From Flavihumibacter rivuli (lineage in GTDB: Bacteria > Bacteroidota > Bacteroidia > Chitinophagales > Chitinophagaceae), in NCBI RefSeq assembly GCF_018595685.2, contig NZ_CP092334.1, positions 2,756,001 to 2,820,000 of the forward strand: a stretch of DNA of 64,000 nt. Direction: 5' to 3'. Made by a program: the position numbers and the translations under genes. The notes under the pieces are model-generated. The model did not search any database and was not told the origin of the DNA. It saw only the letters and a list, made by a program, of their open reading frames with translations. Positions 25,224 to 33,828 of the stretch are shown in pieces (positions within the stretch are counted from its first letter, which is position 1; each line of letters starts with the position of its first letter).

Positions 25224-26783
25224 TCAATAACCAGGGTTCTGCCTCATGTTAGGGTTGGCATCAATTTCCCGCTGGGGAATCGGATACAATTCCAGTTTAG
25301 GGCTATAGGGACTAAGGTCCTTATTCTCGATCTGGTTGGGTGACATGGCAGCGATCTCTTCCTGAAGGGTACCCCACCTCCTGATATCAGGAATAGTGGT
25401 GAACTCACCCGCCAACTCCAACAATCTTTCCTTCCTGATAGCGGCCCTCAATTGCACCTGGTCGGTAATATTGAGTATTGTGGCACCGGCACGAGTGCGA
25501 ACCCTGTTCAGATGTTGTAAGGCTTCACCACTTTGACCAGTCTCATTCAATGCCTCAGCCAGGCAAAGCAAGGCATCGGAGAACCTCATATGGATAACAT
25601 CAGCACCATATGCCCAGGGCAGCTGGTTGTAGGGCTCCCTTCCAAACTTTCCAAAAGCGATACCTGAACGGGGAACTGATTCAATCCGGTTCTGGGTCTT
25701 GTTCCAATAGCCCGGAATAGTGGGATCATATACAATACTATCACCGGTAGCATAGTGCTTATACCTGTACACTGCAGTAAAATCCCTTCTTACATCCTTC
25801 TCCTCGAAAAGGTCATAAAATGATTGGGTAAAGCCAAAAGCAGTCTGGGCTGGGCCAGGGAAACCATCGGGTCCCAGGAAAAACGGGAAGATACTGGCCT
25901 CAAGGTTATTAACCGGGGCAGCAATCTGGCCAAAAGAGATCAGCAGTTCAGGATTTCTTTCATTGGCAAGAGAAAACACACTGGTAAAATCATCCAACAA
26001 TTGAAACCCGTACTTCTGCTCATTAGCTGTACCAACAACTTCCTTCAATTTGGCAACCGCTTTCTCAAAGTTCTCCGGCTTGCTAAGGGGTTTACCTGCC
26101 ATGGTCAGGTAAACTTTACCCAATAGCGCCTTCGCCACACCTGCATTGAAGCGTCCCTTATCTGATGGGGAATCCCACTGGTCGGGGAGGTTTGATTCCG
26201 CAAATTTCAGGTCGGATTCAATAAGCTTGTATACTTCTTCTACTGGCTTTCTTTCACCAAATATCAAATCTTCCTGGCCGAGTGAAGTAACAGATTTGTC
26301 CAGGATCGGAAGGTCGCCATACCACCTGGTAAGGGTAAAATAGGCAAATGCCCTTAATAACCTTGCCTCAGCAATATACCTGTTGGCTACTGCCTGATCA
26401 CTTACAGCCCTTGAAGCATTATCAATGACCAGGTTAGCCCTTGCTATACCTTTGAAGTACTCAGACCACTGTGTTCCAAACAAGAAGTCATTATTGTTAA
26501 TATTGAAATTATTATAGCCTGCTGCAAAACCTGTTCCCCGCTGACCAAATGAGGAATACCTATAACCGCATTCTGAATAATAGAAAGTCATGAGGGTATT
26601 GTACCAGGGGTACTCAGAGAAATTGGCATAGGCCCCCAATGTAGCGCGCTTTAACCCGTCTTCATTGCTAAATACATTCTCCGGGGAAATGAAAGAATAG
26701 GGTGTTTCCTCGAGTTCTTTATTACAGGATGACATAGCAAAAACTGTCAACCCACAAAGAATAACATTTAATATCTTTTTCAT
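25224..26783 (-). CDS. SusD-like nutrient-binding outer-membrane lipoprotein
   Basis: I use ATG 26783 (MKKILNVILCGLTVFAMSSC), 519 residues with a lipobox ending at Cys20, so the protein is surface-anchored. It shows SusD/RagB features: YIAEARLLRAFAYFTLTRWYGDLPIL in the N-terminal TPR part, DALLCLAEALNETGQ, and the ending PIPQREIDANPNMRQNPGY. It binds glycan at the mouth of the SusC channel. It starts about 26 nt after the SusC stop. The identity of the glycan is unknown; the enzymes around point to a rhamnose-containing one. Confidence 0.96.
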   Translation of the reverse strand: MKKILNVILCGLTVFAMSSCNKELEETPYSFISPENVFSNEDGLKRATLGAYANFSEYPWYNTLMTFYYSECGYRYSSFGQRGTGFAAGYNNFNINNNDFLFGTQWSEYFKGIARANLVIDNASRAVSDQAVANRYIAEARLLRAFAYFTLTRWYGDLPILDKSVTSLGQEDLIFGERKPVEEVYKLIESDLKFAESNLPDQWDSPSDKGRFNAGVAKALLGKVYLTMAGKPLSKPENFEKAVAKLKEVVGTANEQKYGFQLLDDFTSVFSLANERNPELLISFGQIAAPVNNLEASIFPFFLGPDGFPGPAQTAFGFTQSFYDLFEEKDVRRDFTAVYRYKHYATGDSIVYDPTIPGYWNKTQNRIESVPRSGIAFGKFGREPYNQLPWAYGADVIHMRFSDALLCLAEALNETGQSGEALQHLNRVRTRAGATILNITDQVQLRAAIRKERLLELAGEFTTIPDIRRWGTLQEEIAAMSPNQIENKDLSPYSPKLELYPIPQREIDANPNMRQNPGY

Positions 26784-26808
26784 ATCATGAAATTGATTAT
26801 TGATACAA

Positions 26809-29800
26809 TTAAAATGCACAGCTTACACCAAAAGTCACACTGATATTCCTGGGGTAAGCACCAAAGTCAATACCCGGCTGGGCCAACGATTGACCATACG
26901 AACTCACTTCAGGATCGAAACCAGAATACTTAGTAATGGTCAGCAAGTTTGTCCCGGTTGCAAACAACCTCAGGTCCTTGAATCCTTTTACCGATGGGAA
27001 GGTATAATTGATGGTCAGGGACTTCAGGCGGATGAAATCACCCTTTTCAACCAGGGCCGATGTAACATCACCAACGGGTAATCCATTAGTGGCTGTATGT
27101 AATGATGGATAGCGCACATCATTATGCTGGTTATTGGTTGTCCACCTTTTGTTGTACCATTCTTCTGTCTGGTTGAAATAGATGCCCTGGTAATTAATGA
27201 ATCCTGAATTAAGGTAAAAACCGGTAACATTCAAGATATCGTAGCCGACCGCTCCATTGAAGAACATGTTGATACCCCAACGCTTATAAGTAAAATCTGT
27301 TGTCCAACCGAATGTAAAATCAGGAACGCCGTTACCTAGGACAGTCCGGTCTGCGGAATTAATGATACCATCCTTATTCAGGTCAACATATTTCCATGAA
27401 CCGGGCACTTGTGATGCCGCTCCACCAGGGAAAGGATAGTTGGGAACACCGATGTTAAAATCAGATGGTTGAACCAATCTTTCCACCATATAACCATAGA
27501 AATTCCCGACTCTTTCACCTGGACGAAGGATATGCGATACACCCGCCAAGCCATTTCCTCCAAGTGTAAAGAACCTGTCAGCATTATTCAATCCGAAAGA
27601 TTTGATCTCATTGTAATTCCTTGACAGGATAAATGTGGTACCTAGGTACATGTCCTTCTTCTCAATGATCACTCCTTTCAAACTCAACTCAATTCCTTTG
27701 TTCAACATCTCCCCGTCATTACCCAGTACTGACCTGAAACCTGACTGGGATGGAATTGAACGTGATTGTAATAATCCATTCGTGAGCTTTTGGTAATAAT
27801 CGAAGCTGGCAGAAATCCTGTTCTTAACTACGGAGAAATCAACACCTATATTGAATTGCTTCGTCTCTTCCCAGGTAAGGTCAGCATTTCCCAATGAGGT
27901 TGGTCGCAATATGGTGGAATATCCATTGCCTGATCCATACTGGAAAAATGCAGTGTTATAACGGGAAAGCGATTGGTAAGGGGATATGGCCTGGCTACCG
28001 GTAATACCGTATGACGCTCTTAACTTTAAATTATCTACAAAATTCACTCCCTGCATAAAGGATTCATTGGAAACGTTCCAGGATGCACCAACGGCAGGGA
28101 AAAAGCCCCATTTCTTGTTAGCGGCAAAGGGAGAAGCCCCGTCCGCCCTAAGGGAAACATTCAGGTTATACCTGTCATCAAATCCATAATTGATCCTTGT
28201 AAAGCCAGACATGATCGTCCTGTCTTCCCTATATGTACCGACACCCTGGCTCCTGCCGATCCCCAGATTGTAGTTCTCCAGTGTCTGTATACCAAAATCA
28301 GAAGCCCTAGTGGTAACAAGCTCCAATACAGTACCAGTATACTCACCACCAAGGACTGCATTGAAACGGTGCTTGCCACTGAATAAATTATCATAGGTAA
28401 AATATCCAGTAAGGTTGTACCCGGTTGTTGAAGCTGTATTCACACTTCCTTCACCGTTGGAGAAAATACCATTATTGGTTCTAGAATTGAAGAAGATATC
28501 GCGTTTTGAATTATCAAAGCTGGATCCGCCCGCAATAGTCAAACGAAGGCCATTGGTAATGGTGAAAATATTCTCCAAATTAAAAAGGATATTATCGGTC
28601 CTGGTCTTATCCACCTTTTCTGTCAGGTCAATGTATGGGTTAAGGAATGCCCCACCAGGAAATCCTCCTGAACCATTGTAAGTACCCGACTGACTTTTGG
28701 GAAGGGTTGGCAGCGCACGCAAGGCATCTAGTACTGGACCTGCAACCTGGGGGAAGCCCAATGTTGTGGTCATCGCCCTATCATTGACCATCCTGGTAAC
28801 ACCCGCCTGCAGCCTCAACGTATACCATTTATTGACTTCTGAATTTAAATTTACCCTTACGTTACCCCTTTTAAAACCAGATGCGATCAGCACACCGTCA
28901 TCCTGGAGGTAACTACCGGAAACATAATAGGCACTTTTATTTGTACCGCCTGATACATTCAAGGCAACTTCCTCACGGAAAGAATTACGCGTAATCTCAT
29001 CAAACCAATTGGTAGAAGTATTAAGCGTATCCAGATCATAGGCAGGCAGATTGCCTGTAATTGCAGCATATTCATTCCGAACTGTAGCGTATTGCCGGGC
29101 ATTCATCATTGTTGGTGGTGACGCCAGGGAACCAAATGATGTTTTATTGACAAACTCGATCCTGGCATCGCCCCTCCTACCTGATTTTGTAGTGATCAAC
29201 ACAACACCATTGGCTCCCCTTGAGCCATAGATGGCGGTTGCAGAGGCATCCTTCAACACCTCGATACTGGCGATATCATTCGGGTTGATGGTCATTAAGG
29301 GGTTTTGACGGAATGCCCCATTCCTGCCGCCTGAAGAAGCTTCGGTATAAGGCGGAATGATAAATCCATCAATAACATATAGCGGCTCATTATTCCCGTT
29401 AAGGGAGTTGTTACCACGTATACGTATAACGGCATCGGCGCCAGGCTCCCCTGATGATTCAATGGATTGAACACCAGCAGCCCTGCCCTGTAAAGCCTGG
29501 TCAACAGTGTTCACGATCGTATTCTTGAATTCACCCGCCTCAACTTTAGCTACAGATCCAGAAAGAGATTTCCTGCTCTGGGTTCCGTAACCTACTACTA
29601 CCACATCCGACATCGTTCCCGTCCTTGGCGACAATTGAATTCCTAAATCAGCAGTATTACCATCCACGAGGTATTCCCTTGATTCATAGCCAACATAAGA
29701 GACAACGATTGTCTGTCCTTTCTTTACCATCAACTTGAATGCCCCATCAGCATCTGTTGTAGTACCTGTCTTGGTATTCTTAACATTAACGGAAACACCA

Positions 29801-29946
29801 GAGAGCGGGATGTTGTCCTTCGAAACTACTTTCCCGTTAACTGGAATCAGGTCTTGTGCAAACATTTCGAGAGAAAAGATTAAAGCCAATATGGACAACC
29901 ATATTACCTTCCTCGTTTGCAGACCATTTGATAGTCTTTTTTTCAT
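26809..29946 (-). CDS. SusC-like TonB-dependent transporter
   Basis: I use ATG 29946 (MKKRLSNGLQTRK), 1045 residues; the frame stays open to 30003 but that adds a leader with no signal. Signal peptide ends at LEMFAQ; then the CarboxypepD-reg-like domain (about 33-115), the plug with SDVVVVGYGTQSRKSLSGSV, YVIDGF and IEVLKDASATAIYGSRGANG, and a 22-strand barrel ending in a C-terminal aromatic (SVTFGVSCAF). It imports an oligosaccharide with SusD. No FecR-type N-terminal signalling extension is seen, so control by an ECF/anti-sigma pair is unlikely; the motif at 30037-30054 is a better candidate. Confidence 0.97.
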   Translation of the reverse strand: MKKRLSNGLQTRKVIWLSILALIFSLEMFAQDLIPVNGKVVSKDNIPLSGVSVNVKNTKTGTTTDADGAFKLMVKKGQTIVVSYVGYESREYLVDGNTADLGIQLSPRTGTMSDVVVVGYGTQSRKSLSGSVAKVEAGEFKNTIVNTVDQALQGRAAGVQSIESSGEPGADAVIRIRGNNSLNGNNEPLYVIDGFIIPPYTEASSGGRNGAFRQNPLMTINPNDIASIEVLKDASATAIYGSRGANGVVLITTKSGRRGDARIEFVNKTSFGSLASPPTMMNARQYATVRNEYAAITGNLPAYDLDTLNTSTNWFDEITRNSFREEVALNVSGGTNKSAYYVSGSYLQDDGVLIASGFKRGNVRVNLNSEVNKWYTLRLQAGVTRMVNDRAMTTTLGFPQVAGPVLDALRALPTLPKSQSGTYNGSGGFPGGAFLNPYIDLTEKVDKTRTDNILFNLENIFTITNGLRLTIAGGSSFDNSKRDIFFNSRTNNGIFSNGEGSVNTASTTGYNLTGYFTYDNLFSGKHRFNAVLGGEYTGTVLELVTTRASDFGIQTLENYNLGIGRSQGVGTYREDRTIMSGFTRINYGFDDRYNLNVSLRADGASPFAANKKWGFFPAVGASWNVSNESFMQGVNFVDNLKLRASYGITGSQAISPYQSLSRYNTAFFQYGSGNGYSTILRPTSLGNADLTWEETKQFNIGVDFSVVKNRISASFDYYQKLTNGLLQSRSIPSQSGFRSVLGNDGEMLNKGIELSLKGVIIEKKDMYLGTTFILSRNYNEIKSFGLNNADRFFTLGGNGLAGVSHILRPGERVGNFYGYMVERLVQPSDFNIGVPNYPFPGGAASQVPGSWKYVDLNKDGIINSADRTVLGNGVPDFTFGWTTDFTYKRWGINMFFNGAVGYDILNVTGFYLNSGFINYQGIYFNQTEEWYNKRWTTNNQHNDVRYPSLHTATNGLPVGDVTSALVEKGDFIRLKSLTINYTFPSVKGFKDLRLFATGTNLLTITKYSGFDPEVSSYGQSLAQPGIDFGAYPRNISVTFGVSCAF

Positions 29947-30010
29947 GACGAGCAATTTGTCTTGGTTATATAATTCAATTAGAGAGAATGAAAATTCTTT
30001 CATTCATAAC

Positions 30011-30054
30011 CAAATTATATATGAAATCATTCATGACTGTCCTGCACTTACCTG
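30011..30054 (-). promoter_or_regulatory. Operator/promoter site B, upstream of the SusCD operon
   Basis: Plus-strand reading: CTGTCCTG (30037-30044) and CTTACCTG (30047-30054), direct repeats with a 10-bp period; a further CCTG is at 30062-30065. On the minus strand a TA-N3-TTTG element (30019-30011) begins 17 nt downstream. The SusC ATG is at 29946. Confidence 0.6.
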
Positions 30055-30159
30055 ATTGCAACCTGCTAACATGGTCAATTTACAATTGAACCTTACTTCA
30101 TTTAACTACATATTGAATCCTATCAAGAGTCAACACAATTGCTGCATCATAGAAAATAA

Positions 30160-30184
30160 AATAGCCGCCATAAAGGCGGCTATT
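30160..30184 (-). terminator. Rho-independent terminator after the isomerase-like gene
   Basis: 10-bp stem AATAGCCGCC/GGCGGCTATT (30160-30169 and 30175-30184) with loop ATAAA. On the minus strand it is followed by TTATTTTC. It separates the PhyH-isomerase unit from the SusCD promoter. Confidence 0.8.
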
Positions 30185-30222
30185 TAAGCAAAATAAACAC
30201 ACATGAGAAATGATGATCTACA

Positions 30223-31653
30223 CTAACACACCTGTATGGTATCGATCCCCAATAAACTCCCCAATTTCCTGATCTTACTTGAAATGTGCCCTGTTCCAAT
30301 TGCACAATGATGTGCAGGCCCCCTGGCATTCCATTCCTCCATAAACTTTCTTGCTCCAATTGAAAACCTGTAGCGACTATTGGTGTTGCCGATTTCAAGA
30401 ATGGGGCCAGGAACAGATTCGCCTTCTGCTACTAAGAATATGATCTTTCCTTCAGCCGTCTCAACAACAGAAAGCAAGGTAACAGGACCGTGTTGAACAG
30501 ACATCTCTACTGATAGTCCCTTTCCTACTTTTCCATGATAAACCTGCAGTGGCCGGACTTTTGTTTTGCCCTGGGCAATGGCAATATGACCGGGACCATC
30601 ATGCCCCATCAGTACCACATCATCGGTGTAATCAACTGCATAGTATTCGGTAAATGAACCCCCAACACCAAAGGAATCCATGATCTTCATGGCCTGGGCA
30701 TTCTTTACCTCGTATTCTCCCGCAACCGGAACGCCACTACCTGTAAGGATGGAGTTACCAAGGATCACAGAGCTCATGGTATCTTCATTATCAATATTTC
30801 CTTCCCCTTTATGATAATAGGCCATTGATCCCAGCTTATACTTATCCACCAGCTTATGCAAAGCCACGGATGTCCTTGCAGCCCTATACAGTTCCTCTTT
30901 GGAACAATCTGGCTGAACATCAAAAATCTCATGGAACCTGTTCACCTCCTTCTCCAATTCATCTGGGGTAACTTCCTTCCTGATGCTGCTCAATTCATCA
31001 ACCTCCACTATCTCCATATGTCCGCCGAATACAGCGCACTGCAAAGTCAGGTTCGTATAAATATCCAACATCCCACAATAATAATTACCCATCAAGCCCA
31101 TCCGGTTATTGCGCATGACCGCAGCCACCCTACCAGCTTCTATCCATTCTTTCACTTCTGCCCAAACCATATCATCTTCTGCCAAAAGGCCTGTCACCTG
31201 GAAAAATGGGATCCTGCTCCTTGAAAACACATTGGCAATTTCCGGAACAGGGCAGGAGGAACAATGTGCCAACCATTCCCCAGTCATTTTTCGCCTGTCA
31301 CCCAAACTGTTGAAGCTTTTATAATCTATGGCCCGCTCAGGGGTGATATTCATCACAACTACCGGAACACCGGCACGCCTGACAACTGGCAATACGGTTG
31401 ACGATAATGCATAGGTGGTAACATAGAGGAAAATCAGGTCGACATCCTGCTTCCTGAAAATACTGCCCGCCTCAAAAGCCTTGTCTACATTATCAACAAG
31501 CCCAACATTCACCACATCGGCACCAAATGACAATAATCTTTTCTCTACTACAGACATGTAACCTTTCAAACGCTCTTCAAGACCATCAAACTGAGGCCAG
31601 TAAGCGTCGAGACCAATACCAAATAAACCGACTTTTATTGCTGTTTGCTTCAT
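30223..31653 (-). CDS. L-fucose/L-arabinose isomerase-family protein
   Basis: 476 residues, no signal peptide. The N-terminal half has the Rossmann-like layout of arabinose/fucose isomerases (KVGLFGIGLDAYWPQF, DLIFLYVTTYALSSTVLPVV). The C-terminal half carries a likely Glu ligand in GGSFTEYYAVDY and the family box MGHDGPGHIAIAQGK, then a final GTGHISSKI. It is close in length to AraA (about 500) and shorter than FucI (about 590). A ketol isomerase role is likely, but RhaI already covers rhamnose, so another deoxysugar or a modified sugar is the better guess. The start overlaps the PhyH stop by 4 nt (31650-31653). Confidence 0.8.
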   Translation of the reverse strand: MKQTAIKVGLFGIGLDAYWPQFDGLEERLKGYMSVVEKRLLSFGADVVNVGLVDNVDKAFEAGSIFRKQDVDLIFLYVTTYALSSTVLPVVRRAGVPVVVMNITPERAIDYKSFNSLGDRRKMTGEWLAHCSSCPVPEIANVFSRSRIPFFQVTGLLAEDDMVWAEVKEWIEAGRVAAVMRNNRMGLMGNYYCGMLDIYTNLTLQCAVFGGHMEIVEVDELSSIRKEVTPDELEKEVNRFHEIFDVQPDCSKEELYRAARTSVALHKLVDKYKLGSMAYYHKGEGNIDNEDTMSSVILGNSILTGSGVPVAGEYEVKNAQAMKIMDSFGVGGSFTEYYAVDYTDDVVLMGHDGPGHIAIAQGKTKVRPLQVYHGKVGKGLSVEMSVQHGPVTLLSVVETAEGKIIFLVAEGESVPGPILEIGNTNSRYRFSIGARKFMEEWNARGPAHHCAIGTGHISSKIRKLGSLLGIDTIQVC

Positions 31654-32486
31654 AAGGATGATTTCACTGTACTCTTTTGATAGATCAAGGGGTTCTGTGC
31701 ATCATTATCCAGCAGGTCGCCAATATGTAAGCCGGACAAGTATTCATCACTCAGGATATTTGGCTTGCCATTGAACCTGCTCTTGTCCGGCATGAAAGCA
31801 CAGGTCATAGCCCTTCTATAACCAGGAGTCATATTGGCATGGGCGCCATGGATACACAAACCATTATGGAAGGAACAACTCCCTGCTTTCATGGGGGCCG
31901 CCACTGAAGGGCTCTTCAAAAATTCAGGGTATTGAAGGAATACCGCGTTCATGTTCTTTGTGATGCCGGGATCCTTGAAATCTGTTCGCGTATGCGACCC
32001 TGGAATAAAGAACAGGCAACCATTCTCCAATGTAGCATCATCTAATGCTATCCAGATACTAAGGGCTTCCCTGTGATCAAAACTCCAGTAGGGTGTATCC
32101 AGATGCCACGCAGTTGGATTTGCCCAGGGTTTTTTAATCAATGCCTGGTCATGCCAGATCCTGATCCCATCAACCTGGGCGAGTTGGGCGGCCATCTTAC
32201 CGATCCTTTCATCGAGCATCAATTGCCTGACCTTATCATTCGTTTGCCATAGATTGACCAACTGGTCAAATACATTCCCAAAATATTCGGCATCTTCATT
32301 TATGCCATCCTCCTTTCCTGTCTGTATATTTTTTCCGGGGATCTTTATTCCGTTCCTTTCGGCTACCGCTTCCATTACAGCATTCCTCCAGGTCTCCAGC
32401 TCTTCCGGATTAAGAAAATCTTCTACCACCAGGAATCCGTTTTTACGGTAGGATTGTATTTGTTCATTTGACAATGAAGTATTCAT
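31650..32486 (-). CDS. Phytanoyl-CoA dioxygenase (PhyH) family oxygenase
   Basis: 278 residues, cytoplasmic. It is a double-stranded beta-helix Fe(II)/2-oxoglutarate oxygenase: the HxD iron motif is in TAWHLDTPYW, the distal His in CIHGAHANMTPGYRRAM, with the following Arg as 2-oxoglutarate partner, and FIPGSHTRTDF between them. The family hydroxylates or oxidatively demethylates varied small molecules. Here it is translationally coupled to the isomerase-like gene and preceded by the rhamnose-locus motif, so a sugar-related substrate is inferred. It is bounded by the rhaT terminator upstream. Confidence 0.87.
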   Translation of the reverse strand: MNTSLSNEQIQSYRKNGFLVVEDFLNPEELETWRNAVMEAVAERNGIKIPGKNIQTGKEDGINEDAEYFGNVFDQLVNLWQTNDKVRQLMLDERIGKMAAQLAQVDGIRIWHDQALIKKPWANPTAWHLDTPYWSFDHREALSIWIALDDATLENGCLFFIPGSHTRTDFKDPGITKNMNAVFLQYPEFLKSPSVAAPMKAGSCSFHNGLCIHGAHANMTPGYRRAMTCAFMPDKSRFNGKPNILSDEYLSGLHIGDLLDNDAQNPLIYQKSTVKSSL

Positions 32487-32527
32487 AGCAATCGTTTGAA
32501 TGAATTTCTTACAATTACCCCAGTGAA

Positions 32528-32545
32528 CTGTCCTGTACTATCGGT
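32528..32545 (-). promoter_or_regulatory. Operator site C, upstream of PhyH
   Basis: Plus-strand reading: CTGTCCTG (32528-32535) and a degenerate CTATCGGT (32538-32545), 10-bp period, 41 nt before the PhyH ATG. I do not see a convincing TAnnTTTG at the usual distance, making this the weakest of the six sites. Confidence 0.5.
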
Positions 32546-32592
32546 TATGAAATGCCTCAGTATAGGATGTTGTAAGGGTTGAAGTACCATAG

Positions 32593-32624
32593 AAAAAAGG
32601 TCAACCCAACTGATTGGATTGACC
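32593..32624 (-). terminator. Rho-independent terminator after rhaT
   Basis: On the minus strand a hairpin with outer stem GGTCAA/TTGACC and inner CCAA/TTGG (one mismatch between them) is followed by TTTTTT (plus-strand A-run 32593-32598). It ends the rhaT transcript before site C. Confidence 0.75.
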
Positions 32625-32665
32625 ATTCGCCACTATCAAAATGCTGTTATTGATTTTCTACCCAG

Positions 32666-33727
32666 TTAATCTGGCTTTAAAGAGGAGCCATATCCTACCA
32701 CCAATACTGAGAGGATAATAGAAGATATACCGGCTATAACTGTCCATCTTGCTTTCTTACTAACCCCTTCCCATTCCTTCAACCAGATCCCCCAAAGGTT
32801 GGCGATCAGGATGATAAATGCCATATGGAGGATCCATGAACTGGCGCCATTTCCCAGTTTACTTTCCCCCATTCCATAGAAAAAGAATTGCAGGAACCAG
32901 ACCGTACCGGCCAATGCGGAAAAGAAATAGTTCCTACCTAATGGGCTCTTTCCATTTACATAATCACCAAAGCTTTTATTCTTGGTATTCAGGAAAAGAC
33001 ACCACAGCAAATTTGTGGTCAGCCCTCCCCATAGCAATACCACATAAGTGACATTGTTCTGAAAAAGCGGATTCTTTCCTGCTGCAACAGCGGCATCAGC
33101 CATGGGTTTACCGGCCTCAATACCGAAATTGAAACAAGCGCTGAGGACACCGGAAACGGTTGCAACAACAAGTCCTTTGGTAAGGTTAAATTCGTCGGAC
33201 TTTGGTCCATCACCATTTGCGGTGATTTCCTTTTCCTTGATCATTCCTGCCTTTCCACACAGGTAAATACCGAGCAGGCAGAGCAGCACCCCTAATAAAA
33301 TGATCTGACCCCAGGTAGTGGTGAGCAGTTCCCCAAATGTGGTTTTTCCGGGTGCAGGGAAAAAATGATAATATACGGAAGGAACCAGGGCTCCAAATAC
33401 AGAACAGAATCCCAGTACAACGGAGTTTCCAAGGGACATACCCAGGTATCGGACACCCAGTCCATAGGTCAATCCTCCTATTCCCCACAAAATCCCAAAC
33501 ATGAAAGTCCAACCCAGGGTATCCGATGGTGTTGAACTGATGATGGAACTAAATCCGGGTAATGTAAAGGCCGCAGCCAGTGGAGGAACGATCAACCAGG
33601 AAAATAAACCACCAACGATCCAATAACTTTCCCAGGACCAATTCCTCACCTTCTTGAAAGGAACGTAAAAACTTCCGGACGCAAAACCCCCGATAAAATG
33701 AAACAATACTCCTAGTATGGCTTGCAT
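32666..33727 (-). CDS. rhaT: L-rhamnose/H+ symporter RhaT
   Basis: 353 residues and about ten membrane segments of the drug/metabolite-transporter fold. Matches RhaT: FHFIGGFASGSFYVPFKKVR at the start, ESYWIVGGLFSWLIVPPLAA, GILWGIGGLTYGLGVRYLGM and NSVVLGFCSVFGALVP. It brings L-rhamnose across the inner membrane with protons, feeding rhaI-rhaB-rhaD. It is transcribed alone between site D and its terminator. Length is near E. coli RhaT (344). Confidence 0.95.
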   Translation of the reverse strand: MQAILGVLFHFIGGFASGSFYVPFKKVRNWSWESYWIVGGLFSWLIVPPLAAAFTLPGFSSIISSTPSDTLGWTFMFGILWGIGGLTYGLGVRYLGMSLGNSVVLGFCSVFGALVPSVYYHFFPAPGKTTFGELLTTTWGQIILLGVLLCLLGIYLCGKAGMIKEKEITANGDGPKSDEFNLTKGLVVATVSGVLSACFNFGIEAGKPMADAAVAAGKNPLFQNNVTYVVLLWGGLTTNLLWCLFLNTKNKSFGDYVNGKSPLGRNYFFSALAGTVWFLQFFFYGMGESKLGNGASSWILHMAFIILIANLWGIWLKEWEGVSKKARWTVIAGISSIILSVLVVGYGSSLKPD

Positions 33728-33759
33728 AAACTTGAATTAATGCACAATCGTGTTACTGG

Positions 33760-33803
33760 TAAATTTACCTTATTGACGGTACAAGCTATCCTGTTCCATC
33801 CTG
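33760..33803 (-). promoter_or_regulatory. Operator/promoter site D, upstream of rhaT
   Basis: Plus-strand reading: CTATCCTG (33786-33793) and CCATCCTG (33796-33803), 10-bp period. On the minus strand TAAATTTA (33767-33760) begins 18 nt downstream; the rhaT ATG is at 33727. Confidence 0.68.
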
Positions 33804-33828
33804 AAGATGATGAACCTAACAGCAATGC

